Assembly (NCBI GenBank): GCA_002390305.1
Contig: DGPE01000014.1
Coordinates: 1-6,295 of the forward strand
Source: Micrococcales bacterium UBA4448
GTDB taxonomy: Bacteria > Actinomycetota > Actinomycetes > Actinomycetales > Microbacteriaceae
Direction: 5' to 3'
Length of the DNA stretch: 6,295 nucleotides
Shown piece after piece: positions 1-4,819 of this stretch. Under the pieces are notes generated by a model. It was not told the origin of the DNA and ran no database searches. It was given only the letters and a program-made list of their open reading frames with translations. The first letter of the stretch is position 1. Each line of letters starts with the position of its first letter. Both the position numbers and the translations under genes were made by a program.

Positions 1-534
1 GCAAAGGCACCAGCTGCTGAAAAGGCTGTTGTAACCGAAAAGGCACCTTCAAAGGCTCCGGCCAAGAAGAAGCCAGAGGTAGCGAGAGAGAAGTCACAGA
101 TTCTGCGCCTGCACCACCTTCGCCCTGCAAAGGGTGCAAAGAAGGACAAGACTCGTAAGGGTCTTGGTGAAGGTTCAAAGGGTAAGACTGCAGGTAGAGG
201 TACCAAGGGTACCGGTGCTCGCACAACTACTCGTCTGGGCTTTGAGGGTGGTGGCGTGAACCTAGTTATGCGCACGCCAAAGCTACGTGGTTTCAAGAAC
301 CCATTCCGGGTCGAATACCAGGTAGTTAACCTAGAGAAGCTTTCGGAGCTTTATCCAAAAGGTGGAGCTGTAACAATTTCGGACCTGGTAGCTAAGGGTG
401 CTGTTCGTAAGAACAAGCCAGTAAAGGTTCTAGGCAATGGTGACCTGTCAGTTAAGCTTGAGATCAGTGTTGACAAGGTTTCCGAGTCAGCCAAGACCAA
501 GATTGAAGCCGCTGGCGGTAGCGTCAACGCCTAA
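1..534 (+). CDS. rplO: 50S ribosomal protein L15 (uL15), 5'-truncated by the window edge
   Basis: The frame is open from base 1 to a TAA at 532-534, giving 177 residues; the start lies upstream of the window. L15 binds 23S rRNA and is a late-assembly protein of the large subunit. Visible residues 1-33 are an Ala/Lys/Glu-rich, probably disordered tail. The family body begins near ILRLHHLRPAKGAKKDKTR, continues with the Gly/Lys-rich rRNA-binding stretch (GEGSKGKTAGRGTKGTGAR), then RTPKLRGFKNPFRVEYQVVNL, and ends in the conserved L15 C-terminal region (KVLGNGDLSVKLEISVDKVS, then the Ala and Gly residues of SESAKTKIEAAGG). Two places depart from the usual actinobacterial sequence as I remember it: the normal GRGEGSKG reads GLGEGSKG, and GGQMPLHMR reads GGGVNLVMR. 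A GTG at 256 is internal, because homology clearly continues upstream of it. secY follows after 24 bases, as expected for an spc-type operon. Confidence 0.96.
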   Translation, partial: AKAPAAEKAVVTEKAPSKAPAKKKPEVAREKSQILRLHHLRPAKGAKKDKTRKGLGEGSKGKTAGRGTKGTGARTTTRLGFEGGGVNLVMRTPKLRGFKNPFRVEYQVVNLEKLSELYPKGGAVTISDLVAKGAVRKNKPVKVLGNGDLSVKLEISVDKVSESAKTKIEAAGGSVNA

Positions 535-540
535 TCGTCT

Positions 541-547
541 AAGGGAG
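541..547 (+). promoter_or_regulatory. Shine-Dalgarno site supporting the TTG start of secY
   Basis: AAGGGAG lies 11 bases upstream of TTG at 559-561. It is the only good purine-rich site in the rplO-secY gap. The protein read from this TTG begins MFKAIARAFRTPDLR, matching where SecY proteins normally begin, so the unusual start codon is well supported. Confidence 0.75.
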
Positions 548-558
548 TAGGTTCTAAA

Positions 559-1875
559 TTGTTCAAGGCCATAGCACGCGCGTTCCGCACTCCGGATCTG
601 CGTAACAAGCTAGCGTTCACGCTCAGCATGATTGCAATCTTCCGTCTGGGTTCGTTTATTCCAGCCCCAAACGTTGATTACACCAATGTTCAGCAGTGTC
701 TAGCCCAAAGCCAGTCGACCTCTGGCCTGTATGAACTTGTGAACCTATTCTCCGGTGGAGCTCTACTACAGCTCTCGATCTTCGCGCTTGGCATCATGCC
801 GTATATCACCGCGTCGATCATCACCCAGTTGCTGCGTGTTGTTATTCCTCGCTTCGAGACTCTTCATAAAGAAGGACCTTCAGGCCAGGCGAAGCTAACG
901 CAGTACACTCGCTACCTAACCATCGCACTCGGCCTCTTGCAAGCAACCACTTTGGTTACTGTTGCCAGGCAGGGCGCGTTGTTTGGTGCTGACTGTACCC
1001 TCCCAATTTTGGTAGACACCGGACCGCTGTCCATTGCCTTGATGGTGATGACCATGACAGCTGGAACTGGTTTGATCATGTGGATCGGTGAGCTCATAAC
1101 CGAGCGTGGCGTTGGTAATGGAATGTCGCTCTTGATCTTCACATCAATTGCTTCAACTTTCCCGGCCAGCCTCTTGCAGATTCTTCAGACCAGAACCATT
1201 GAAATTTTTGTAATGGTTATGGCAGTTGGGTTCTTGGTTGTTGGATTGGTCGTTTTGGTTGAGCAGTCTCAGCGCAGAATTCCTGTCCAATATGCAAAGC
1301 GAATGGTTGGCCGCAAGGCCTACGGTGGTCAGGCAACATACATCCCCGTCAAGGTGAACACCGCCGGTGTTATTCCAGTTATCTTTGCCTCCTCAATGCT
1401 TTATTTGCCAGCCCTGCTGGCTCAGTTCAACCAGCCGGACGCAACTACCGGACAGGTAGCTCCCTGGGTTAGCTTCATTTCTACCTACCTAACCGCAGGG
1501 GATAACCCGTTCTACATGGCGATGTACTTCCTGTTGATTGTTGGCTTTACCTACTTCTATGTCTCTATTACTCTGAACCCGGAGGAGATCAGCGACAACA
1601 TGAAGCGCTACGGCGGATTCATCCCAGGTATTAGGGCCGGTCGTCCGACCACCGAATACCTGCAGTATGTAATCAGCCGCATCACTTTCCCGGGAGCTAT
1701 TTACCTGGGTCTGATCGCATTGATTCCACTGGTTGCATTCACTGCAATTGGAACTAACCAGAACTTCCCATTCGGTGGAACATCGATCTTGATCATCGTT
1801 GGTGTTGGTCTTGACACTGTGAAGCAGATCAGTGCTCAGATGCAGCAGCGAAACTACGAGGGTCTTCTCAAGTGA
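559..1875 (+). CDS. secY: Protein translocase subunit SecY
   Basis: This is the central channel subunit of the SecYEG translocon, which moves unfolded preproteins across the cytoplasmic membrane and inserts membrane proteins. The product has 438 residues, normal for the family, with about ten hydrophobic membrane segments. The first follows RTPDLRNK (about 17-36). The plug region is near 58-76 (GLYELVNLFSGGALLQLS). The first SecY signature lies around 72-92 (FALGIMPYITASIITQ) and the second around 161-194, including GELITERGVGNGMS. The cytoplasmic loops that bind ribosome or SecA are recognisable: QRRIPVQYAKR (238-248) and RYGGFIPGIRAGRPTTEYL (350-368), whose Arg359 appears to match the functionally critical E. 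coli Arg357. Start TTG at 559 is supported by AAGGGAG upstream. The TGA stop overlaps the adk GTG start (GTGA), implying translational coupling. Confidence 0.98.
   Translation: MFKAIARAFRTPDLRNKLAFTLSMIAIFRLGSFIPAPNVDYTNVQQCLAQSQSTSGLYELVNLFSGGALLQLSIFALGIMPYITASIITQLLRVVIPRFETLHKEGPSGQAKLTQYTRYLTIALGLLQATTLVTVARQGALFGADCTLPILVDTGPLSIALMVMTMTAGTGLIMWIGELITERGVGNGMSLLIFTSIASTFPASLLQILQTRTIEIFVMVMAVGFLVVGLVVLVEQSQRRIPVQYAKRMVGRKAYGGQATYIPVKVNTAGVIPVIFASSMLYLPALLAQFNQPDATTGQVAPWVSFISTYLTAGDNPFYMAMYFLLIVGFTYFYVSITLNPEEISDNMKRYGGFIPGIRAGRPTTEYLQYVISRITFPGAIYLGLIALIPLVAFTAIGTNQNFPFGGTSILIIVGVGLDTVKQISAQMQQRNYEGLLK
1858..1863 (+). promoter_or_regulatory. Shine-Dalgarno site inside the end of secY, supporting the GTG start of adk
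   Basis: GAGGGT lies within the last codons of secY, eight bases upstream of GTG at 1872-1874. The protein from this GTG starts MIRLLLIGPPGAGKGT, which is the normal adenylate kinase N terminus, so the four-base overlap with secY is real. Confidence 0.65.
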
Positions 1876-2456
1876 TTCGTCTCCTTCTGATCGGCCCTCC
1901 GGGTGCTGGCAAGGGGACCCAAGCAGCACTTCTTGCAAAGCGCTTCGGCATACCCGCAATCTCAACCGGTGATATTTTTCGCGAAAACGTGGCTGGAAAG
2001 ACCGAGCTCGGCGTTGAAGCCAAGGGCTACATGGACCGAGGTGAGTACGTTCCTGATGACCTGACAAATGCACTGGTGCGGGACAGGCTCTCGAAGCCGG
2101 ATTGCCAGGATGGTTTTTTGCTTGATGGATATCCTCGAACCATCGATCAGGTCCACGAGCTGGATGACATCCTTCGTGAAAATGGCACCAAGCTAGACAT
2201 AGTGGTGCAACTGACCGCGGACACCGAAGAGATTGTTTCAAGGCTTGCAAATCGCGCTCTCGAGCAGGGCAGAACAGACGACACCCCAGAGGTGATTCGC
2301 ACACGCCAAGCTGTCTACGAAGAGCAGACCGCACCCCTTATTGACGTTTATGCATCAAGATCACTTGTTGCAAAGGTGGATGGCCTGGGCGAAGTGAAAA
2401 CTGTGACCGCAAGAATAACCGAAGTTTTAGGCGCTGCCGGCCTAGCTGATTCCTGA
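1872..2456 (+). CDS. adk: Adenylate kinase, short-LID form
   Basis: It catalyses ATP + AMP to 2 ADP in the cytoplasm and sets the adenylate energy balance. The product has 194 residues. The P-loop GPPGAGKGT is at residues 8-16, the AMP-binding segment ISTGDIFREN at 30-39, and the family signature FLLDGYPRTIDQ at 82-93. Arginines of the lid and core are present (GRTDDT with Arg134, and VIRTR with Arg143 and Arg145). The LID is a short loop rather than the roughly 30-residue zinc-type lid of the longer (about 214-residue) enzymes; this is the usual actinobacterial form, not a deletion. GTG start, overlapping secY by four bases. The secY-adk-map order is a conserved actinobacterial arrangement, and expression is probably coupled to secY. 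Confidence 0.98.
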   Translation: MIRLLLIGPPGAGKGTQAALLAKRFGIPAISTGDIFRENVAGKTELGVEAKGYMDRGEYVPDDLTNALVRDRLSKPDCQDGFLLDGYPRTIDQVHELDDILRENGTKLDIVVQLTADTEEIVSRLANRALEQGRTDDTPEVIRTRQAVYEEQTAPLIDVYASRSLVAKVDGLGEVKTVTARITEVLGAAGLADS

Positions 2457-2476
2457 GTCGAGCAGATAACCGCCAC

Positions 2477-3301
2477 ATGCGAAAGAGTTTTGAGCTAAAA
2501 ACACAGGAGCAGATTCGCAAAATGCGAGTTGCCGGGTTACTTACCGCAAAGGCCTTGGGAGCTGTCAGGGCTGCGATTAAACCTGGTGTCACAACTCTTG
2601 AGCTCGATCAGATCGCAGAAAAGACAATCCGCGACGGGGGCGGAATTCCTAATTTCCAGCTGGTGCCGGGCTATTTTCACACAATCTGCGCTTCGGTGAA
2701 TTCAACAGTGGTCCATGGAATACCTTCGAATCAGGTTCTGGAAGCGGGGGACATTATTTCAGTTGACTGTGGGGCGGAGATTGACGGTTGGAATGGCGAC
2801 AGTGCTTTTTCGCTTGTTGTTCCCGGGTCTGCTGGTGAATTAGTGGAACAGCGTCAGATTTTGTCCGATGTCTGTGAGGGCTCACTCTGGGCCGGGATTG
2901 CCTCCCTTGCCAAGGCCAAGAAATTAAACGAGGTTGGCGTTGCGGTTCAGGATTATGTGCTCTCTAAGGGCCCCTACGGAATCTTGGAGCAATACGTGGG
3001 TCATGGCATAGGTAGATCCATGCACGAAGACCCGGCGGTTTTCAACTACAGGGTTCGGGATGCAGGTCCGAAGGTCCTGCCAGGACTGTGCGTTGCGATC
3101 GAGCCGATGATTACCTCCGGCGACCAAGAAACCTTCGTCCAGCACGATGATTGGGGTGTTGAAACGGTGGATTCATCAGACGGAGCGCACTGGGAACACT
3201 CGGTCGCTGTTCACGAGGGCGGCATTTGGGTACTCACCGCGGTTGATGGCGGAGTCGAAGGCCTAAAACCATTCGGTATTACTCCAGTTTCTTTGGATTA
3301 G
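2477..3301 (+). CDS. map: Type I methionine aminopeptidase
   Basis: It removes the N-terminal methionine from nascent proteins when the second residue is small. The product has 274 residues in a pita-bread fold. All five metal ligands can be placed: Asp97 and Asp108 (VDCGAEIDGWNGD), His176 (YVGHGIGR), Glu209 (AIEPM) and Glu240 (HWEHS). The substrate-site histidines are His80 (VVHGIP) and His183 (MHEDP), and the signature YVGHGIGRSMHEDPAVFNY spans 173-191. There is no N-terminal SH3-binding or zinc-finger extension, so it is the plain bacterial class. The usual SxNEVVxHG motif reads SVNSTVVHG, a mild variation. ATG at 2477 follows the adk stop by 20 bases with no clear Shine-Dalgarno sequence, and LKTQEQIRKMRVAG aligns with the normal N terminus of the family. 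An in-frame TGA at 2447-2449 rules out a longer start. It is the last gene before a 124-base gap. Confidence 0.97.
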   Translation: MRKSFELKTQEQIRKMRVAGLLTAKALGAVRAAIKPGVTTLELDQIAEKTIRDGGGIPNFQLVPGYFHTICASVNSTVVHGIPSNQVLEAGDIISVDCGAEIDGWNGDSAFSLVVPGSAGELVEQRQILSDVCEGSLWAGIASLAKAKKLNEVGVAVQDYVLSKGPYGILEQYVGHGIGRSMHEDPAVFNYRVRDAGPKVLPGLCVAIEPMITSGDQETFVQHDDWGVETVDSSDGAHWEHSVAVHEGGIWVLTAVDGGVEGLKPFGITPVSLD

Positions 3302-3425
3302 CCACTAGCATTAGCTTAGAAAACCCCCTAGTATTGAGCCTTGGCGTTTCTGCGTGAAAACCTTTTGATTTCTCTCAAGTTTTTCGCGTGTTTGTAACGC
3401 TAACAAGTAGTGAATAAGTGAGTGC
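3302..3425 (+). promoter_or_regulatory. map-infA intergenic region, likely infA leader
   Basis: At 124 bases this is one of the longer gaps in the window and the natural place for a promoter driving infA onward. A weak sigma70-like pair is possible: TTGGCG at 3341-3346, a 17-base spacer, and TTTGAT at 3364-3369 (4 of 6 matches each). I would not call it a promoter with confidence. The clearest element is a hairpin at 3353-3388, listed separately. Only a poor Shine-Dalgarno sequence precedes the infA ATG (AAGTGAG, very close to the start). Confidence 0.3.
3353..3388 (+). other. Hairpin between map and infA (possible attenuator or terminator-like element)
   Basis: CGTGAAAA (3353-3360) pairs with TTTTCGCG (3381-3388) over eight positions including one G-U wobble. 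Inside it, TTGA (3365-3368) pairs with TCAA (3375-3378) around the loop TTTCTC. The stem is followed by TGTTTGTAA, which is T-rich but not a convincing terminator tract. It could be a weak terminator or attenuator between the spc and alpha parts, or an RNA-stability element. Confidence 0.4.
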
Positions 3426-3647
3426 ATGGCCAATAAAGACGGCGTAATTGAGATCGAGGGATCGGTCGTTGAAGCGCTACCCAACGCAATGTTTCGGGTG
3501 GAGCTAACCAACGGACACCTAGTACTGGCCCACATCTCAGGAAAAATGCGACAGCACTACATTCGGATTCTCCCCGGAGACCGAGTGATTGTTGAGTTGT
3601 CGACATACGACCTGACTCGTGGCCGAATCATTTACCGCTACAAATAG
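3426..3647 (+). CDS. infA: Translation initiation factor IF-1
   Basis: The 73-residue product is a single OB-fold protein that binds the A site of the 30S subunit during initiation and works with IF-2 and IF-3. The full family pattern is present: KDGVIEIEG at 4-12, EALPNAMFRVEL at 16-27, the basic rRNA-contacting stretch HISGKMRQHYIRILPGDRV at 36-54, and the C-terminal LTRGRIIYRYK at 63-73. ATG at 3426 gives the standard MANKDGVIE start. The upstream Shine-Dalgarno match is poor (AAGTGAG ending two bases before the start), so translation may rely on leader context or a start-proximal transcript. The stop TAG precedes rpmJ by 12 bases, and the infA-rpmJ-rpsM order is standard. Confidence 0.98.
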   Translation: MANKDGVIEIEGSVVEALPNAMFRVELTNGHLVLAHISGKMRQHYIRILPGDRVIVELSTYDLTRGRIIYRYK

Positions 3648-3659
3648 AAAGATAAGAGC

Positions 3660-3773
3660 ATGAAGGTAAACCCAAGCGTCAAGACCATCTGCGATAAGTG
3701 CAAGGTCATTCGCCGTCACGGCAACGTGATGGTGATCTGCGAGAACCCTCGTCACAAGCAGCGCCAGGGCTAA
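3660..3773 (+). CDS. rpmJ: 50S ribosomal protein L36 (bL36), zinc-binding form
   Basis: This is a 37-codon gene reading MKVNPSVKTICDKC and ending RHKQRQG with TAA at 3771-3773. L36 is the smallest ribosomal protein and sits on 23S rRNA at the base of the large subunit. The zinc-ribbon ligands Cys11, Cys14, Cys27 and His32 are all present, so this is the C+ type, which requires zinc and is often paired with a zinc-free paralogue elsewhere in a genome. GAAAG at 3647-3651, overlapping the infA stop, is the probable Shine-Dalgarno site eight bases before ATG. The stop codon lies in the centre of a perfect 16-base palindrome. Confidence 0.97.
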   Translation: MKVNPSVKTICDKCKVIRRHGNVMVICENPRHKQRQG

Positions 3774-3781
3774 TTAGCCCT
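3766..3781. repeat. Perfect 16-base palindrome over the rpmJ stop codon
   Basis: AGGGCTAATTAGCCCT is identical to its own reverse complement. As RNA it gives a six-pair stem with an AATT loop that contains most of the stop codon. It is followed by ACCAAAAAC, so there is no T-tract and it is not a standard terminator for the + strand. It could be a 3'-end or processing hairpin, or a DNA-binding site for a dimeric protein. The first five bases are coding, so chance is also possible. Confidence 0.5.
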
Positions 3782-3803
3782 ACCAAAAACTAAATAAGCA
3801 AGA

Positions 3804-3896
3804 GGCAGCACCAAGCGAAAGCTAACCCTCGGTTTGAAGGCCGAGGCTCAACAAAGCCATGTTGAGGCGGAGCTGCCACAGACCTTCAAAAACCGA
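3804..3896 (+). promoter_or_regulatory. Candidate structured leader RNA of the rpsM (alpha-type) operon
   Basis: Pairings read by hand: a closing stem GGCAGC (3804-3809) with GCTGCC (3872-3877), extended past an A-A mismatch by CC/GG (3811-3812 with 3869-3870). Inside it are three hairpins: AGC-GAAA-GCT (3814-3823, GNRA tetraloop), CCTCGG/CCGAGG (3827-3832 with 3841-3846, eight-base loop) and CTCAAC/GTTGAG (3847-3852 with 3861-3866, eight-base loop). The loop TTTGAAGG (3833-3840) is perfectly complementary to CCTTCAAA (3883-3890), just before the rpsM ribosome-binding site, which could form a pseudoknot or an alternative long stem (3829-3840 with 3883-3896, two-base bulge). Known precedent: the enterobacterial alpha operon has an S4-binding pseudoknot before rpsM. 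Whether this element is related or analogous is inference. Confidence 0.55.
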
Positions 3897-3900
3897 AAGA
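3895..3900 (+). promoter_or_regulatory. Probable Shine-Dalgarno site deciding the rpsM start
   Basis: GAAAGA lies eight bases before ATG at 3909. The same GAAAG form occurs before rpmJ. It immediately abuts, and by two bases overlaps, the segment that can pair with the leader hairpin loop, so its access could be structure-controlled. Confidence 0.5.
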
Positions 3901-3908
3901 TAATTCAA

Positions 3909-4286
3909 ATGGCACGTATTTCCGGAGTGGATATTCCTCGCGAGAAGCGAGTAGTAATCTCCCTCACTTACATCTATGGCATCGGAAGCACTCGCTCACG
4001 CGAGATCCTAAAAGCCACCAAAATTTCAGAAGACATCAGGGTCAAAGATCTAACTGACGACCAGTTGATTGCTCTTCGTGACAACATCGATCAGAACCTA
4101 AAGGTCGAGGGTGACCTCCGTCGTGAGGTTGCAGCCGATATTCGCCGCAAGGTTGAAATCGGTTCATACGAAGGAATTCGTCACCGTAAGGGCCTTCCGG
4201 TCCGCGGACAGCGCACCAAGACCAATGCACGTACACGCAAGGGTCCAAAGCGCACCGTAGCAGGCAAGAAGAAGGCAGCCCGCTAG
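3909..4286 (+). CDS. rpsM: 30S ribosomal protein S13 (uS13)
   Basis: The 125-residue protein of the 30S head contacts 16S rRNA, tRNA and the large subunit through inter-subunit bridges. It starts with the canonical MARISGVDIPREKRVVISLTYIYGIG, has the KDLTDDQLIALRDNID helix region, and the family signature at about 88-101 (GIRHRKGLPVRGQ). A basic tail (TNARTRKGPKRTVAGKKKAAR) reaches toward the P-site tRNA. The frame is open upstream to a TTG at 3834, but that 25-residue extension has no S13 similarity and runs through the leader hairpins; ATG at 3909 gives the standard N terminus with GAAAGA upstream. rpsK follows after 31 bases. Confidence 0.98.
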   Translation: MARISGVDIPREKRVVISLTYIYGIGSTRSREILKATKISEDIRVKDLTDDQLIALRDNIDQNLKVEGDLRREVAADIRRKVEIGSYEGIRHRKGLPVRGQRTKTNARTRKGPKRTVAGKKKAAR

Positions 4287-4294
4287 TCGCGGCT
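4277..4294 (+). other. Small hairpin over the rpsM stop codon
   Basis: AGCC (4277-4280) and GC (4282-4283) pair with GC (4289-4290) and GGCT (4291-4294), with one bulged C and a TAGTC loop containing the TAG stop. There is no T-tract, so it is not a terminator. It is small and may be fortuitous. Confidence 0.25.
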
Positions 4295-4317
4295 CATAGG
4301 TTCTAGGAGATAATCAA

Positions 4318-4722
4318 ATGGCAGCCCCTAAATCATCTGCGACAGCGCGTAAGCCTCGTCGCAAGGACAAGAAGAACATTCCAGTAGGTCAGGCGCACAT
4401 CCGCTCAACCTTCAACAACACCATCATCACGATTACCGACCCAAGTGGTGGGGTTATCTCGTGGTCATCTTCAGGTGACGTTGGATTCAAGGGATCTCGT
4501 AAGTCAACTCCATTCGCAGCTCAGATGGCAGCTGAATCAGCTGCTCGCAAGGCTCAGGAGCATGGCATTCGTAAGGTTGACGTTTTCGTGAAGGGCCCAG
4601 GCTCTGGTCGTGAAACTGCAATCCGTTCACTCCAGGCAGCAGGCCTAGAGGTTGGTTCAATCAGTGACGTGACTCCACAGGCTCACAACGGTTGCCGCCC
4701 TCCAAAGCGTCGCCGCGTCTAA
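4318..4722 (+). CDS. rpsK: 30S ribosomal protein S11 (uS11)
   Basis: The 134-residue protein of the 30S platform contacts 16S rRNA near the decoding region and the mRNA exit. After a basic N-terminal tail (ARKPRRKDKKN, about 10-20) come the conserved GQAHIRSTFNNTIITITDPSG (24-44), SWSSSGDVGFKGSRKSTPFAAQ (48-69), and the strongly conserved C-terminal signature DVTPQAHNGCRPPKRRRV (117-134). Start ATG 4318 is fixed by AGGAGA at 4305-4310, seven bases upstream, the best Shine-Dalgarno site in this half of the window. In many bacteria rpsD follows directly; here the next gene is rpoA after 97 bases. Confidence 0.98.
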   Translation: MAAPKSSATARKPRRKDKKNIPVGQAHIRSTFNNTIITITDPSGGVISWSSSGDVGFKGSRKSTPFAAQMAAESAARKAQEHGIRKVDVFVKGPGSGRETAIRSLQAAGLEVGSISDVTPQAHNGCRPPKRRRV

Positions 4723-4819
4723 GACAAAAAAACTAAAGATTCACGCACACAGGTGCCCGCCTGATGTGTCTCCATGACGAACATCAAATAGCGGATGTTC
4801 AGATGAAAGGAACCAAATA
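4723..4819 (+). promoter_or_regulatory. rpsK-rpoA leader with mutually exclusive hairpins
   Basis: Four segments can pair alternately. A (4745-4753) pairs with B (4760-4769) as GCACACAGG with CCTGATGTGT, with one bulged A and one G-U. B (4762-4770, TGATGTGTC) pairs with C (4776-4786) as nine base pairs with a two-base GA bulge. C (4779-4785, GAACATC) pairs with D (4794-4800, GATGTTC) as seven perfect pairs. A:B plus C:D is therefore exclusive with B:C, the topology of attenuators and riboswitches. A free D (GTTC, 4797-4800) could pair weakly with GAAC (4810-4813), which overlaps the rpoA Shine-Dalgarno site AAAGGAA (4806-4812). No clear promoter or T-tract terminator is seen. Function is inferred from pairing only. 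Confidence 0.45.
4806..4812 (+). promoter_or_regulatory. Shine-Dalgarno site for the GTG start of rpoA
   Basis: AAAGGAA lies seven bases before GTG at 4820-4822. The resulting N terminus MLIAQRPTLHEE is the usual actinobacterial alpha-subunit start, which confirms the non-ATG initiation codon. Confidence 0.75.

Noticed and set aside
912..1142. Minus-strand open frame inside secY
   Set aside because: It is opposite conserved membrane segments of secY and has no support of its own.
1489..2334. A 281-codon open frame on the minus strand across secY and adk
   Set aside because: It lies wholly opposite two certain genes. The translation is rich in Cys, Arg, His and Ser without recognisable domains, typical of antisense shadow reading.
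1872..2456. Adenylate kinase with a deleted lid domain
   Set aside because: The short lid is a normal family form of about 190 residues; the key lid arginines and flanking motifs are intact.
3341..3369. sigma70-like promoter TTGGCG-17-TTTGAT before infA
   Set aside because: Only four of six matches in each box, and the implied start falls inside the hairpin. Mentioned as a possibility in the region entry but not called.
3766..3790. Rho-independent terminator after rpmJ
   Set aside because: The palindrome makes a good stem but is followed by an A-rich, not T-rich, stretch.
3834..3908. A longer rpsM start at TTG 3834, adding 25 residues
   Set aside because: The extension has no resemblance to S13, lies across the leader hairpins and lacks a Shine-Dalgarno site. 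ATG at 3909 gives the universal N terminus of the family.
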